Shown piece by piece: positions 28,142-37,247 of a stretch of 64,000 nt of DNA (the first letter of the stretch is position 1; the number at the start of each line of letters is the position of its first letter). Source of the DNA: Croceicoccus ponticola. Its GTDB lineage: Bacteria > Pseudomonadota > Alphaproteobacteria > Sphingomonadales > Sphingomonadaceae. Under the pieces are notes generated by a model. The model was not told where the DNA came from, ran no database searches, and worked only from the letters and a program-made list of their open reading frames with translations. Location: the NCBI RefSeq assembly GCF_004004515.1, contig NZ_RXOL01000001.1, forward strand, positions 62,001-126,000. Direction: 5' to 3'. The position numbers and the translations under genes are program-made.

Positions 28142-28716
28142 GCGATTTTTCCGATGAAGACAACAGGTAGCGCCGGCAGCGCGGCCAGCCCGAGAATGTG
28201 AAGCTGTGTGCGGCGGCGGGGCGTCATCAGCACCACATAGACGAGCCCGGCCCATGCCAGCGGCATCGCGAACAGGGCGGTGACATTGGAATTGGCTTCA
28301 CTCGTCCCGACAAGTTCGGCGACGCCGCGCAAGGCGACCGCCACGCAGAGTGCCGACCCGGTAGCGATCAAGACGGTGAGGGCAAACGTCAGCCCGCGTC
28401 TGGCCAGCGCGAGAGGTTCGCCCGCTTCGGGCAGCATGCCAACCCGGCGATTGGACGCCGGCGCCCCGATGCGAGGCGAGCCGAATGCCGCCACGGAGAG
28501 CAGCGCGAACGCCGCTCCCATACCTGCAAGAGCAGCGATTGCCACGCCCCAGGCCCCGGCGGCGAGTGCGCCCACCACTCCCGCGAGGGCGATCAGGCCC
28601 CACCCCAGACCGTTGCCGGCGCGCGAGCGTTTCGGCTGCGTCCAGGCAACCCGCAGGGCAGCAACGCCCCCGATCGCTTCCAGGGCGGCCAGCCAAAGGG
28701 GTCCCTCGCTTGCCAT
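28138..28716 (-). CDS. Multi-pass membrane protein of the siderophore operon
   Basis: 192 residues with about five or six hydrophobic helices rich in Ala, Leu, Val and Gly, and no Cys/His motif. Its start overlaps the receptor stop by one base (TGATG) and its stop overlaps the PepSY gene by 4 bp, so it is the middle gene of a translationally coupled set. Possibly an accessory subunit of iron reduction; specific function unknown. Confidence 0.8.
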   Translation of the reverse strand: MASEGPLWLAALEAIGGVAALRVAWTQPKRSRAGNGLGWGLIALAGVVGALAAGAWGVAIAALAGMGAAFALLSVAAFGSPRIGAPASNRRVGMLPEAGEPLALARRGLTFALTVLIATGSALCVAVALRGVAELVGTSEANSNVTALFAMPLAWAGLVYVVLMTPRRRTQLHILGLAALPALPVVFIGKIA

Positions 28717-30836
28717 CAGAACCGATAGCTCACAGTGCCAAATACGTTCCGTTCCGCACCCATGAAACAGTCACCCCGGGCAAGACACGCCGAGTAGTAA
28801 TCCTTGCCGAGCAGATTGGTGGCGTTAAGCGCTACGCCCCAGTTCTGCCAGGTCACTTCCGTCAGTGCGTCGACCAGCGTGTAGGAAGGGGTGCGGACTC
28901 CTTCGGGAAAGGCGAAGCCGAAAGACCGATGGCTGCCGACATAGCGGACGCCGCCTCCCAGCCGCAGCGAGGCATCGCTCGCGAGCGGGAAGACCTTTGT
29001 CGCCCAGACCGAGGCATTGTGCTGCGGCACACTGTCGAGCTGTCGTCCGGTGCCTTCGATCTCCGCTTCATTGTAGCTGTAGTTGGCGATCAGGTGCAGG
29101 TCGCCCGGCAACACGGCGTTCGCCTCGAACTCCAGACCTTTCGAGGTCAGCGAGCCGACCTGCAACCGCCCGGTAAGGATGATGTCGGGGTTCTCGGGAT
29201 CGGGCACGGCTACGGCGACGGGTCGGTTGGATTCTCGTATGTGATAGGCCGTTGCCGTCACGAGGACGGTGTCGTTGGGGTGGAACTTGACCCCGGCCTC
29301 GTATTGCCGGCCGCTCTTCGGGACAAAGGGATCGTCGTAGACGTCCGTTCCGCCAATCGGCTCGAAGCTCTCGGTATAGCTGAAGAAAGGCGAGACACCG
29401 GGCACCAGCTCCGCGATCACGCCGGCGCGAAAGCTGGTTGCGCCGGTATCGTAGACCTCGTTACCGAAGGAATCCGACCGTGCCTCGTCGCGGCGGACAC
29501 CGAACACGACGGAAACTCGGTCCCACAAACGGATCTGGTCCTGCAGGTAGAAACCGAGCTGCTTCTGACTCACGTCCTCGGCGCTGGCGCGCAGGAACCC
29601 GGCATCACCCGGCATGGGGATTGTGCCGTTAAAATCGGAAAGGCCGGAGTAGTCGATGTCGTAGATGTCGATCTGCTCCAGTGCCAGACCGCCCTGCTTG
29701 CGCACCCGGTTCCAGCTGTAGTCGACACCAGCGAGCAGCGTGTGTTCGATAGCGCCACCTGTGCGGAAGTCGAACTGGACATTGTTGTCGGTGGAGAAGA
29801 TCTCCATGCGGGCAAGGCTGCCGCTGGCATAGTTACCGATGATCCGCTGGTCTTCGTCGAGATAGGGATTGGTCGGGTTGCTATAGCTGTTAGGGTAGTG
29901 GGTCAGATAAGTGAGGTCGCTGTCGATGTAGCGCGCCTTGAGATTCAGCTTCAGCGCCTCGGAAAAGCGGTGATCCAGGAGCGCGGAGCCTTGCAGAAGG
30001 CGGCCATCGTAGCGGTCCCAGCCGGGCTTGCCGATGAATAGGTCATTGTCGAGCTGGCCGTTGGGGTTCGGCAGGATCGTGCCGACGAGCGGCAAGAACT
30101 GCGAGGTCGAGCCGCCGTCATCCTCCTGATAAAGGCCGAGCACGGTCAGCTTGGTGGCGTCGGTCGGCGCCCAGGTGACCGACGGCGCCAGCAAGACGCG
30201 ATCGTCAGGCACATGATCGGTCTGCGAACCGGAATCACGCACCCGTCCCACGACACGCGCGGCGAGGTCGCCGGTGAGCCCGCCGGTGATGTCTGCCAGC
30301 GCATCTTTCCGATCGTGCGAGCCGTAGCGCAGCGAGAACTCGCCCGACGGTTCGAACTCGGGGGCCTTGGAGACGAGATTCACCAGCCCCCCAATGGAGC
30401 CCGCGCCGAACAGCACTGAGGCCGGCCCGCGCACGACCTGCACTTGCGAGAAGTTGTAGGGGTCGGAGCGGACGCTGGCATAGTAGCTGAAGATGTCACG
30501 CATGCCGTCACGGAACTGAAGGGCGTTGATGCCGCGGATGAAGCCACCATCAACCCTGCTGTCTGGGCCGTAGGGATTGGATTGCACGCCGGCGACATAG
30601 TTCAGCGTATCGCCGATCGATACCGCGCCCTGAGCCTCGAAGGTATCGGCGGTAATCACCGTGACTGGCTGAGGAACTTGAATCGCGGGCGTGTCGGTCT
30701 TGGTGGCAATCCCGCCTGCCTGCGTTTCGCCGGTGACCAGGATCTGCTCGCTGTTCAAGGCGGCTTCACTTGCAGCTGCGGGGCTTGCGGTCAGGGCGGT
30801 GGAACAGGCAAGTGCGGCGGCACGGTGAAACTTCAT
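28716..30836 (-). CDS. TonB-dependent siderophore receptor
   Basis: 706 residues from the ATG at 30836, preceded by GAGGGGG. A signal peptide ends in SPAAAS. The plug domain follows (QPVTVITADTFEAQGAVSIGDTLNYVAGVQSNPYGPDSR, GGFIRGINALQFRDGM, VVRGPASVLFGAGSIGGLVNLVSK), then a 22-strand barrel ending in NVFGTVSYRF with the terminal Phe. It imports a ferric siderophore; the ferrichrome/hydroxamate class is a guess. First gene of a three-gene operon with a Fur-like site upstream. Confidence 0.94.
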   Translation of the reverse strand: MKFHRAAALACSTALTASPAAASEAALNSEQILVTGETQAGGIATKTDTPAIQVPQPVTVITADTFEAQGAVSIGDTLNYVAGVQSNPYGPDSRVDGGFIRGINALQFRDGMRDIFSYYASVRSDPYNFSQVQVVRGPASVLFGAGSIGGLVNLVSKAPEFEPSGEFSLRYGSHDRKDALADITGGLTGDLAARVVGRVRDSGSQTDHVPDDRVLLAPSVTWAPTDATKLTVLGLYQEDDGGSTSQFLPLVGTILPNPNGQLDNDLFIGKPGWDRYDGRLLQGSALLDHRFSEALKLNLKARYIDSDLTYLTHYPNSYSNPTNPYLDEDQRIIGNYASGSLARMEIFSTDNNVQFDFRTGGAIEHTLLAGVDYSWNRVRKQGGLALEQIDIYDIDYSGLSDFNGTIPMPGDAGFLRASAEDVSQKQLGFYLQDQIRLWDRVSVVFGVRRDEARSDSFGNEVYDTGATSFRAGVIAELVPGVSPFFSYTESFEPIGGTDVYDDPFVPKSGRQYEAGVKFHPNDTVLVTATAYHIRESNRPVAVAVPDPENPDIILTGRLQVGSLTSKGLEFEANAVLPGDLHLIANYSYNEAEIEGTGRQLDSVPQHNASVWATKVFPLASDASLRLGGGVRYVGSHRSFGFAFPEGVRTPSYTLVDALTEVTWQNWGVALNATNLLGKDYYSACLARGDCFMGAERNVFGTVSYRF

Positions 30837-30880
30837 CAAATCCCCCTCATCGGAATCTCGTGATTGATTGTTGATGGGGC

Positions 30881-30907
30881 TGCTAATGCGAATCGATTTC
30901 ATTAGCA
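30881..30907. promoter_or_regulatory. Probable Fur box upstream of the siderophore operon
   Basis: A 27-bp inverted repeat with perfect 8-bp arms (TGCTAATG and CATTAGCA), AT-rich, 45 bp upstream of the receptor ATG. It resembles the A/T-rich imperfect palindromes bound by Fur. Iron repression is inferred. Confidence 0.6.
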
Positions 30908-31049
30908 ATAAGTTTTCTGATGAGCCCTTGCGAAGGCATTGTGAGCAGGGTCGAGCGGCTAGGAGCGCGGGATGGATGGCGATTCTTAAAAATCTACGGG
31001 AATTTGGCGCCAGCAGGGTGGTTGCGTCGTGGAAACACCAGGACTTCAT

Positions 31050-31593
31050 TGACCGAGACCCTTATCGCTAGGGCACATTTCAGCTTTCAATAAGTTCACG
31101 CGTTGACTCAACCTTAGGTCAGATCTTACGATTTTACTTGGGAAATCAACGACGTGTATGATCCTCGGTGAATGGCGGAAGAATCCAGTCCATTTTTCGT
31201 CAACTTCTATTTACATTTAGACCTCGCTTGCTCCTGGAGTGAGAAAGGCAAGCGCCAGACCGCTACTCGGTGAGCGGAGCGAACCGATAGCTCTGGTGCG
31301 AGCCTGCTCCCTCGCGCAGCGAGGGAGCGTCTTTCAATCACAGTCCTTAGCTGGATGCCCACGCTTCGCGCGGGCATCAGGCGTCGCTCGCAGCGCGTCT
31401 GGATACTCGCTTCGCTCGCATTCCAGCGCGAGCTCCCTAGCCTGTTGATGCGCGGAGTTCTGATAATACAGATGTCAGGGTAAAACAGATAAAGGGCATG
31501 CAAATTCTACAGGGGTTTGAAAGGGGCGGTAAAAGGATGGCACGCGATTTATACAGGGGGTCAGTTACAGGGGTTCTGTATCTCTGACGAGCT
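31050..31593. repeat. Gene-free stretch with a cluster of GC-rich inverted repeats (31240-31440)
   Basis: No credible gene. A perfect 10-bp stem with a 3-nt loop lies at 31306-31328 (GCTCCCTCGC/GCGAGGGAGC). Several related GAGCG/CGCTC and GCGAAGCGAG-like short palindromes stand around it (about 31260-31435). They resemble intergenic REP-type or transcript-end structures. The AT-rich part 31071-31220 looks like ordinary spacer. Confidence 0.5.
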
Positions 31594-32673
31594 TCAGGTT
31601 TGAAATCGCCATGGTCCCCAAAGGGGTGCGCGAATGCCGTCGCCTTCGAGCTTCGCGACCCGTTTGAGGTCTTCTGAGACCCGAGCCTGAAGCGTCGGTA
31701 GAGCCATGCCATGCGCCCTTCCGTTCGCGACAAGTTGCTCGGCAATCGCTTTTCCGGTCGAAATTCCCCTTTCGCGCTGAAGCAGTTCTTTTGCCCGCCA
31801 AACGTCGGCAATCCGCTCGCACGTCGCATCTGGCAAATTCCTCAGCCACAGCGTGTCTTGCGGTTTTGCACCTTGGACGTTCTTCAGACTCTTTAGATGC
31901 CTTGCGCGCCGGCCTCGTTCCAGATCGAGTGCATGGAGATACTCGGGGGTGATCGTTTGACCATGTGAAGCTCTCAGATCGCGAGTGCGCTTGCGGCGGA
32001 CATTCTCACTTTCGCGCCGTCGATTTTTCTCGCGCTCCGCATTTGCGATCGCAGCGACCTTCGTTTGATCGTCGTTGATGTTCGTCCATCCGCCGTGGGC
32101 CTCAATCGCTGCCAGGAAGCCATCCCACCGTTTCCCGTTCGCACCAACAAAGCAGCGGGGGCCATGATCGTCACCTGTCGCCTCGATCCACTCGACAAAT
32201 GCTGGCTCGATAGCGGCAGAAGATTCCATCCGCTCGATAGATAGATCGGAGCACGCTAGGAAAGTCCCCAACGTTTTCGTCTCGCAACTATGGCAGGGCG
32301 TTCCGCCGGCGCGATAGGTGCCACCTTCATCGACCCATGGCTTGCCATCAAAAATACCGCGTACGAACCGTTCAGGCCGCCCAAAGCAAGGCTTCCCTTC
32401 CAGCAACGGCATTTCTGTCACATTGCCATTGCCATCCGTTTTTACTGCGCCTCTTCCGAGATTGGTGATGTGAGACAGATTACGCCGAGTTCCTTCTGCA
32501 TCACGAAAAGGCTGGCTACTTCCAAAGCGCCGAACTTCGGCGACATAATTGTTGTCCAAGTCGAATATCCATGGGTGAGGCTGGTATGAACCCTCATACC
32601 GATTTCGGGCGAGGGGGAAAGGCCCAGCCGCAGGCGCTGGGATGCATCCTGCAAACTCAGGATTTTGATCCAT
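31594..32673 (-). CDS. Hypothetical protein with a Cys pair and basic helical region
   Basis: 359 residues if started at the ATG at 32673; a frame 48 bp longer is open. The N-terminal half has a C-x2-C motif (PCHSCET, about residue 130), possibly zinc-binding, with further Cys nearby. The middle is charged and coiled-coil-like (AEREKNRRRESENVRRKRTRDLR). The C-terminal part is helical (RIADVWRAKELLQRERGISTGKAIAEQLVANG). It is transcribed divergently from the small pre-integrase gene, and its start region overlaps the palindromic operator at 32685. No family recognised. Confidence 0.65.
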   Translation of the reverse strand: MDQNPEFAGCIPAPAAGPFPLARNRYEGSYQPHPWIFDLDNNYVAEVRRFGSSQPFRDAEGTRRNLSHITNLGRGAVKTDGNGNVTEMPLLEGKPCFGRPERFVRGIFDGKPWVDEGGTYRAGGTPCHSCETKTLGTFLACSDLSIERMESSAAIEPAFVEWIEATGDDHGPRCFVGANGKRWDGFLAAIEAHGGWTNINDDQTKVAAIANAEREKNRRRESENVRRKRTRDLRASHGQTITPEYLHALDLERGRRARHLKSLKNVQGAKPQDTLWLRNLPDATCERIADVWRAKELLQRERGISTGKAIAEQLVANGRAHGMALPTLQARVSEDLKRVAKLEGDGIRAPLWGPWRFQT

Positions 32674-32714
32674 TGACGAGACCACGTAGACGCATCTACC
32701 GGCCATATATGGCC
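32673..32714 (+). promoter_or_regulatory. Promoter/operator of the small pre-integrase gene, island 1
   Basis: TTGACG (32673-32678) can act as a -35 box. The palindrome 32685-32700 is a one-mismatch version of the 16-bp att-linked palindrome, and a second perfect palindrome, GGCCATATATGGCC (32701-32714), spans the ATG at 32709. The island 2 gene has the same TTGAC-palindrome arrangement. Confidence 0.65.
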
Positions 32715-33011
32715 GAGACAACGAAGCGCGATAACGAATATTGGAGAGCCCGTCTTGGAAAGGACGGCCACGCCGATCTTCTTGCGCGCGTCGAGGCCGA
32801 CGAGATCAGCGTATACAAGGCTGCGCAAATTGCGGGGTATCGAGCCAAGGGGCCGCGTTCTGTTTCGGGCAAGCTCTCTTATCATTGGAAGCGCGCAAGC
32901 GCCGACGAGCGCAAACGGTTCGTGAAACATCACCTCATTGAGATCAACCGAGTGGGACGAGAAGCGCTTGCAGAAGTTCGAGCAGAAGAGGCGAAAAAAC
33001 CCGCCGAATAG
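32709..33011 (+). CDS. Small HTH-like protein preceding the integrase (candidate regulator/directionality factor), copy 1
   Basis: 100 residues, MAETTKRDNEYWRARLGKDG. A segment around residues 30-50 (ADEISVYKAAQIAGYRAKGP) looks like a helix-turn-helix. A basic GKLSYHWKRAS motif follows, and the tail ends EEAKKPAE. A clear homologue sits in the same place in island 2 (46634). It lies ~76 bp before the integrase, with a conserved intergenic region. Inference: controls its own promoter and binds att palindromes, like recombination directionality factors; not proven. Confidence 0.7.
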   Translation: MAETTKRDNEYWRARLGKDGHADLLARVEADEISVYKAAQIAGYRAKGPRSVSGKLSYHWKRASADERKRFVKHHLIEINRVGREALAEVRAEEAKKPAE

Positions 33012-33087
33012 GAACAAAAATAACCCGACGGGCGCTCGGGAGTATTCTAGAATAGCGGGACAAACCAACGCTCTAGGATATGTTCAA

Positions 33088-34035
33088 ATGATCACTGTCG
33101 AACACGACATCACCATCACTGACGCTGCGACGCTCTGGCTCCAGCGCTGCGAACTCGAACAGCTTGAACGCGCGACGCTCCACTCATACCGGGGCCATGT
33201 GAAGAACCACATTGAGCCGAAGATGGGTCATCTGCTGCTCACTGATCTCAGCGCCGTGCACGTTCGTGATTTCCTTGACAGCATGCTGCGAGACAGCACG
33301 CGAGCCATGGCGAAGAAATGCCTCACGACGCTCCGGTCGATCATCAGCGCCGCGCAGGAACGCGGTCTGGTGATGCACAACGTTGCGCGTGACGTGAAGC
33401 TCCGGCGGTCCGAGAGGCATGACCCTGACCGCGTGTTCCCCACGAAGGATGAAATCAAGGCGCTCATCGCCAACGCGCCGGCCAAACACCAGCCGCTGAT
33501 CATGACTGCGCTTTTCACCGGCATGCGCATGTCTGAGCTGCGCGGTCTTTCATGGGACGCAATCGACTTTGAGCGCAGCGTCATCACCGTGAGGAAGCGT
33601 GCTGACCGCTACTGCGACATGGGCAATACCAAGAGCAAGTCAGGGCGGCGTGAGATACCGATGGGGCCGCAGCTCGCCAAGGTCCTGAAGGAATGGAAGT
33701 TGGCGTGTCCGAAAGGCGCTCTCGACCTGGTGTTCCCCAACGGTGTTGGCAACGTCGAGACGCATTCGAACATCTACAACCGCGTCTTTAAGCCGCTTAT
33801 GCTGGCGTGTGGGATCGTCGATGGGAAGGGCGCTCCGAGGTTCTCGCTGCATGCAATGCGACATGCTGCGGCATCGCTGTTCATCGAGCAAGGTTGGCCG
33901 CCTAAGAAGATCCAGACCATGCTGGGGCACTCTTCTATCACTATGACTTACGATGTGTATGGCCACCTGTTCCATGACCCTGCGAAGGACGTGGACCTCA
34001 TGGGTGAGATGGAGCGGGGGGTGCTGGCGGCGTAA
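33088..34035 (+). CDS. Tyrosine recombinase/integrase, island 1 (intact)
   Basis: 315 residues. I chose the Met at 33088 because the island 2 integrase is exactly the same length from the matching Met; a longer frame opens at 32938. The N-terminal SAM-like domain has LWLQRCELEQLERATLHSYR. Catalytic residues are Arg147 (TGMRMSELRG), His255-x-x-Arg258 (HAMRHAA), His281 (LGHSS) and Tyr291 (DVYGH). It should recombine the tRNA-Met att sites. It is very similar to the copy at 47001. The gene is 4.6 kb from its nearest right att. Confidence 0.95.
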   Translation: MITVEHDITITDAATLWLQRCELEQLERATLHSYRGHVKNHIEPKMGHLLLTDLSAVHVRDFLDSMLRDSTRAMAKKCLTTLRSIISAAQERGLVMHNVARDVKLRRSERHDPDRVFPTKDEIKALIANAPAKHQPLIMTALFTGMRMSELRGLSWDAIDFERSVITVRKRADRYCDMGNTKSKSGRREIPMGPQLAKVLKEWKLACPKGALDLVFPNGVGNVETHSNIYNRVFKPLMLACGIVDGKGAPRFSLHAMRHAAASLFIEQGWPPKKIQTMLGHSSITMTYDVYGHLFHDPAKDVDLMGEMERGVLAA

Positions 34036-34050
34036 ATTTCGATTGCGAGG

Positions 34051-34377
34051 TCACAAGCACGTTTGCAGCTTATCGAGACCATTGTTGATCTCTAGCCGGC
34101 TGCGATACTCGACGATGCTTCCAGAGCCGGTAGCCGCAGGTTTGAAATCAAACCGGACTACAGGCCCCAAAGCGTTTTGGCGAGTAATCCAATAGTTTGT
34201 GCCATCAGTGCCCATAGTCGGACCGCCGTGTAGTGACTGTTGTAAGCAACCGGCTACGACGCCTGCCGATTTTTCGCTGAAATAAGTGTCGATAACGTCG
34301 TTTTTGAGAAGGCCGGCCTGATTGGCCGCGCATGACGCCAAGGGAATACTCAAAACGGCGATCGCTAATTTTTGCAT
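34051..34377 (-). CDS. Small lipoprotein, hypothetical
   Basis: 108 residues with a signal peptide and lipobox LASC (MQKLAIAVLSIPLASCAANQ). The mature part has two further Cys (VVAGCLQQS, KLQTCL) that could form a disulfide. No family recognised. It converges with the integrase, 15 bp apart. Confidence 0.7.
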   Translation of the reverse strand: MQKLAIAVLSIPLASCAANQAGLLKNDVIDTYFSEKSAGVVAGCLQQSLHGGPTMGTDGTNYWITRQNALGPVVRFDFKPAATGSGSIVEYRSRLEINNGLDKLQTCL

Positions 34378-34625
34378 GATTGCTCCTGATCCACATCGGT
34401 GACTGTAACAGTCTACAACCGAAAGGAAACTTTCCGGCCGAGCTTATCCCCGTCGTAAATCTCGCCAGTTGCCAGCCAACCGAACAAGCTTACATGCCCG
34501 ATGAAAAATTCTTGATGGGTCGAGTTAGGTCATTGAAAGAGTTGAGTTAAGGTGGAAGTGAAACTTGGTAATCCAAAAATGCCGGTCCTCTAGCTCGGGG
34601 CGGGAAAGACCACTAGGACGCCTCA

Positions 34626-35699
34626 ATGAAGCTGATTTTTGTTTTCGCGGCATTCTTCGCCGTTTCCATTGCAAGTCCCACGTGGGCGCTCAATTACAGT
34701 CAAGGCTACACCGGCGGTAACTGCTCCACCTGTTCGTGGATCGCAGCCGATGGCGAAATCGCGGAAGGCGATGCGCAAAGCTTGCTGGATTACATCAAAG
34801 CCAACAAGATCGATTATGAGAAGCTGATCATGATCAATTCAGGCGGGGGCAACGTTGCGGCGGCAATCGAGCTAGGCAAGCTGATCCGCCAGCGAGGAAT
34901 GCGAGTCACGGTTGCGAGGACCACCGAAGAGGAGCCCGAAGGTGCTGGGCGAACCTTCCAGGCCTATGAGGGCGGCACCTGCGCCAGCGCATGCGTGTTC
35001 GTTTTGATGGCCGGCGAGGTGCGCGAGATCGTGGAGGATAGTGTCGTAGGTGTCCACCAGTTCGCGCCGACGAACGATGATTTTGGCAGCATAGCGTCGA
35101 CGACTTCCTCAACCCAGAGCATCATCGCTATGCTGCAAGCCTATGCTGTCGCCATGGGCGTAAATCCAGCGATCTTGACCCTGGCATCGTCCATTTCGCC
35201 CGATGACATGCTGTGGCTGGAACCGCAGCAGATGGAGAGGCTCGATCTCCTTACCACTCGTAACTACAAGAACGAAGCGGAGTGGGAGCTGCGCCCTGCT
35301 GGCAGCCAGCTGGTCGCGAGGGCGTCACAAGAACAGACTAATGGCCGCACCACCGGTCTGGTGGTGGCTTGCCGATCGCTTCATGTGTTCTTTGAGGTGA
35401 CGAGCAAGCAGAGCGATGAAATCGCGAAATCGATCAAAGGCGCTGAGTTCACCATGGATCACACTCGTTGGTCCTTGCCGCTGACGATCGTTGACGTTGC
35501 GGTTCGCAACGATCTCATCCAAGTCAGTTTTGAAGGGGGACCGAAAGTGCTCGAAGCGATCGCACGGGCAAATGGTTCGCTCAATATCGATATGGATATG
35601 CCTTGGGTCTATTACGACGAGTTTGGTGGATTTGAGCATGACATCCCGACCTCGAATATCGAGGAAATGACTCCCCACATTGTTAGCTCATGCCGGTGA
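34626..35699 (+). CDS. Secreted ClpP/crotonase-fold protein (COG3904-like periplasmic protein)
   Basis: 357 residues with a cleavable signal peptide (ending PTWA). The core INSGGGNVAAAIELGKLIRQRGMRVTV followed by GGTCASACVFVLMAGEVRE resembles the ClpP-like fold of COG3904 proteins: the GGG loop, then a C-x-S-A-C segment at the position of the ClpP serine. A later HQFAP may supply a His. The second half (~residues 215-357) is unassigned beta-rich. Possible periplasmic peptidase; activity unproven. Confidence 0.75.
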   Translation: MKLIFVFAAFFAVSIASPTWALNYSQGYTGGNCSTCSWIAADGEIAEGDAQSLLDYIKANKIDYEKLIMINSGGGNVAAAIELGKLIRQRGMRVTVARTTEEEPEGAGRTFQAYEGGTCASACVFVLMAGEVREIVEDSVVGVHQFAPTNDDFGSIASTTSSTQSIIAMLQAYAVAMGVNPAILTLASSISPDDMLWLEPQQMERLDLLTTRNYKNEAEWELRPAGSQLVARASQEQTNGRTTGLVVACRSLHVFFEVTSKQSDEIAKSIKGAEFTMDHTRWSLPLTIVDVAVRNDLIQVSFEGGPKVLEAIARANGSLNIDMDMPWVYYDEFGGFEHDIPTSNIEEMTPHIVSSCR

Positions 35700-35700
35700 C

Positions 35701-36111
35701 CTATTGAGCTAAATAGTCGTTGCCGTAGCTGATGCGTGTGCAGGCGTGCCACTCGTTGTCCACCCCAGCTTCACCTTCGCGCCCATAGCAGTAGCCATAA
35801 AGACGCATCATGCCGACGGTGGCATCGCGAGCAGAACATACGCGGCTCATCCACTCTTCCAAGTTGTTTTGCTTTACTCGGTCGCTAGGTCCGCCACGGC
35901 AAGCCCCATTATACTTTACCCAATCCGCGAGAATGGGTTGCACGTTGACCGGGTAGTCTTTGGTCCATTTTAAATCTTCGGCGGTCAGCGGCGCGACGCC
36001 ACCAAGGCTTTCCAGCGAAACCGGCGTGCGACGAGAGTTCGTAGTCTGCCCGTTTGCGGTAGCAATTAGGCCAAAGGTGAGGCAGGCGCCCAGCGCGATT
36101 TTCTTCAACAT
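35701..36111 (-). CDS. Secreted Cys-containing hypothetical protein
   Basis: 136 residues with a signal peptide (MLKKIALGACLTFGLIATANGQ) and four Cys in the mature part (GACRGG, SRVCSA, YGYCYG, HACTR), suggesting two disulfides. Its end is one base from the end of the ClpP-like gene on the other strand, so the two converge. Function unknown. Confidence 0.7.
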   Translation of the reverse strand: MLKKIALGACLTFGLIATANGQTTNSRRTPVSLESLGGVAPLTAEDLKWTKDYPVNVQPILADWVKYNGACRGGPSDRVKQNNLEEWMSRVCSARDATVGMMRLYGYCYGREGEAGVDNEWHACTRISYGNDYLAQ

Positions 36112-36472
36112 AGCTTTGAGGATCCCTATTGCAGAGGGGTTACCTGGCTGACGAAGCGTAGGATGTCACGTCGCACGCAATGAAGCGTGTGATGATTATG
36201 CCCACCGGCGGTTTTTGGGGGTATTCGGCGAGGGCGGCCTATTGATCTCGTCGTGCGTCCAATCGTCCAGGAATCCCGCCGACAACCTCAGTCATTCCTC
36301 GATCACGATCACGTAGCTCCCATGGTCATCGGTTTTACGATCATACGAAAAACGTGGATCTCTCCTATGGGGAATGGAGCGAGGCTCTTGGCTGCATGAG
36401 CACCAGTTTCTGATGAATACAACATCCGCCCTTTTGCTGCAGCGGGAGCCTGATGAAAGTGTCGTCAGAAGC
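36112..36472. other. 361-bp stretch, possible C-terminal relic of a minus-strand gene
   Basis: No full gene. On the minus strand, about 36292-36400 reads as a protein-like tail (RRDPRFSYDRKTDDHGSYV, then IVIEE and stop) without a start, which may be the remnant of a deleted gene. The remainder is unassigned. Confidence 0.35.
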
Positions 36473-36961
36473 TTACAGAGATGCGATTGCAGATCGTCGA
36501 TCTTTAAGGCGTCGCCTTATGCTTTCCAATGTGAGTCCGATAAAATCTGAGGAGCTAGTGCTTCTGATCTCGGTGATGTTGCTTTCACGGAAAGCTCGAC
36601 CGATCTCACCGTAAAGTTTTGGATCGGATTCGGCCAGACTTTGCATGGATTGTAGCTGTAAGCGTAATGCTTCGACTTCGTCGAGGTCTGCTCTACTTGT
36701 CATTCCCATCCCAGCAGCCATTGACTGGCGCATTATCGCCTTTCCCATGACGGACTCGATTTCTGCGATGAGCCGGATGATTTCAGCTTGCAAATGAGCG
36801 CGTTTTTCAATCGCTTCGTTTTTTTCTATTTCCCTTATGTGGCGCGCAAACCTTTCCTGTCCCGTCGCTATCCAGATCGCCACACCTACAGCCGATATGC
36901 TGCCAATGCCGGCGACCCAATCGGCGGCGTTTCCCCAATCCACGGACAATGGACAGATCAT
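36473..36961 (-). CDS. Membrane-anchored coiled-coil hypothetical protein
   Basis: 162 residues. One N-terminal membrane helix (ADWVAGIGSISAVGVAIWIA) is followed by a charged coiled-coil region (ARHIREIEKNEAIEKRAHLQAEIIRLIAEIESVM). This topology resembles small island membrane proteins of unknown role. The start lies 28 bp from an integrase relic, so the gene was probably brought next to it by recombination. Confidence 0.65.
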   Translation of the reverse strand: MICPLSVDWGNAADWVAGIGSISAVGVAIWIATGQERFARHIREIEKNEAIEKRAHLQAEIIRLIAEIESVMGKAIMRQSMAAGMGMTSRADLDEVEALRLQLQSMQSLAESDPKLYGEIGRAFRESNITEIRSTSSSDFIGLTLESIRRRLKDRRSAIASL

Positions 36962-36989
36962 CGAGTTTTTCCCTGACCCTTACGCCACC

Positions 36990-37056
36990 CCTTTCAGGAC
37001 CCTGCGAAGGATGTGGGCCTAATTGGTGAGATGGAGCGCATCTGCTGGCGGCGTAA
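36990..37056 (+). pseudogene. Relic of an integrase 3' end
   Basis: Closely matches the last ~65 bp of the integrase genes (compare 33971-34035), including the stop. It marks an old integrase copy inside island 1 and implies that the island is composite. Confidence 0.8.
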
Positions 37057-37247
37057 TTTTTGATTCTGGCGTTGGCCGATGTTGCATTCATAAAAGAGCA
37101 AGGCGAGTCGAAAATGTGCATCGTGTGGCGGCGCGGTTCTTGACCAATTGCCGTAAAATATGCTGGTTCGTATGTAGCATTAGTGCTGCAATGATCAGCA
37201 CCGTCATCGTTTTTAAGTGGTTGTGCTTTCGGCAGGCTGGGGGGTAA

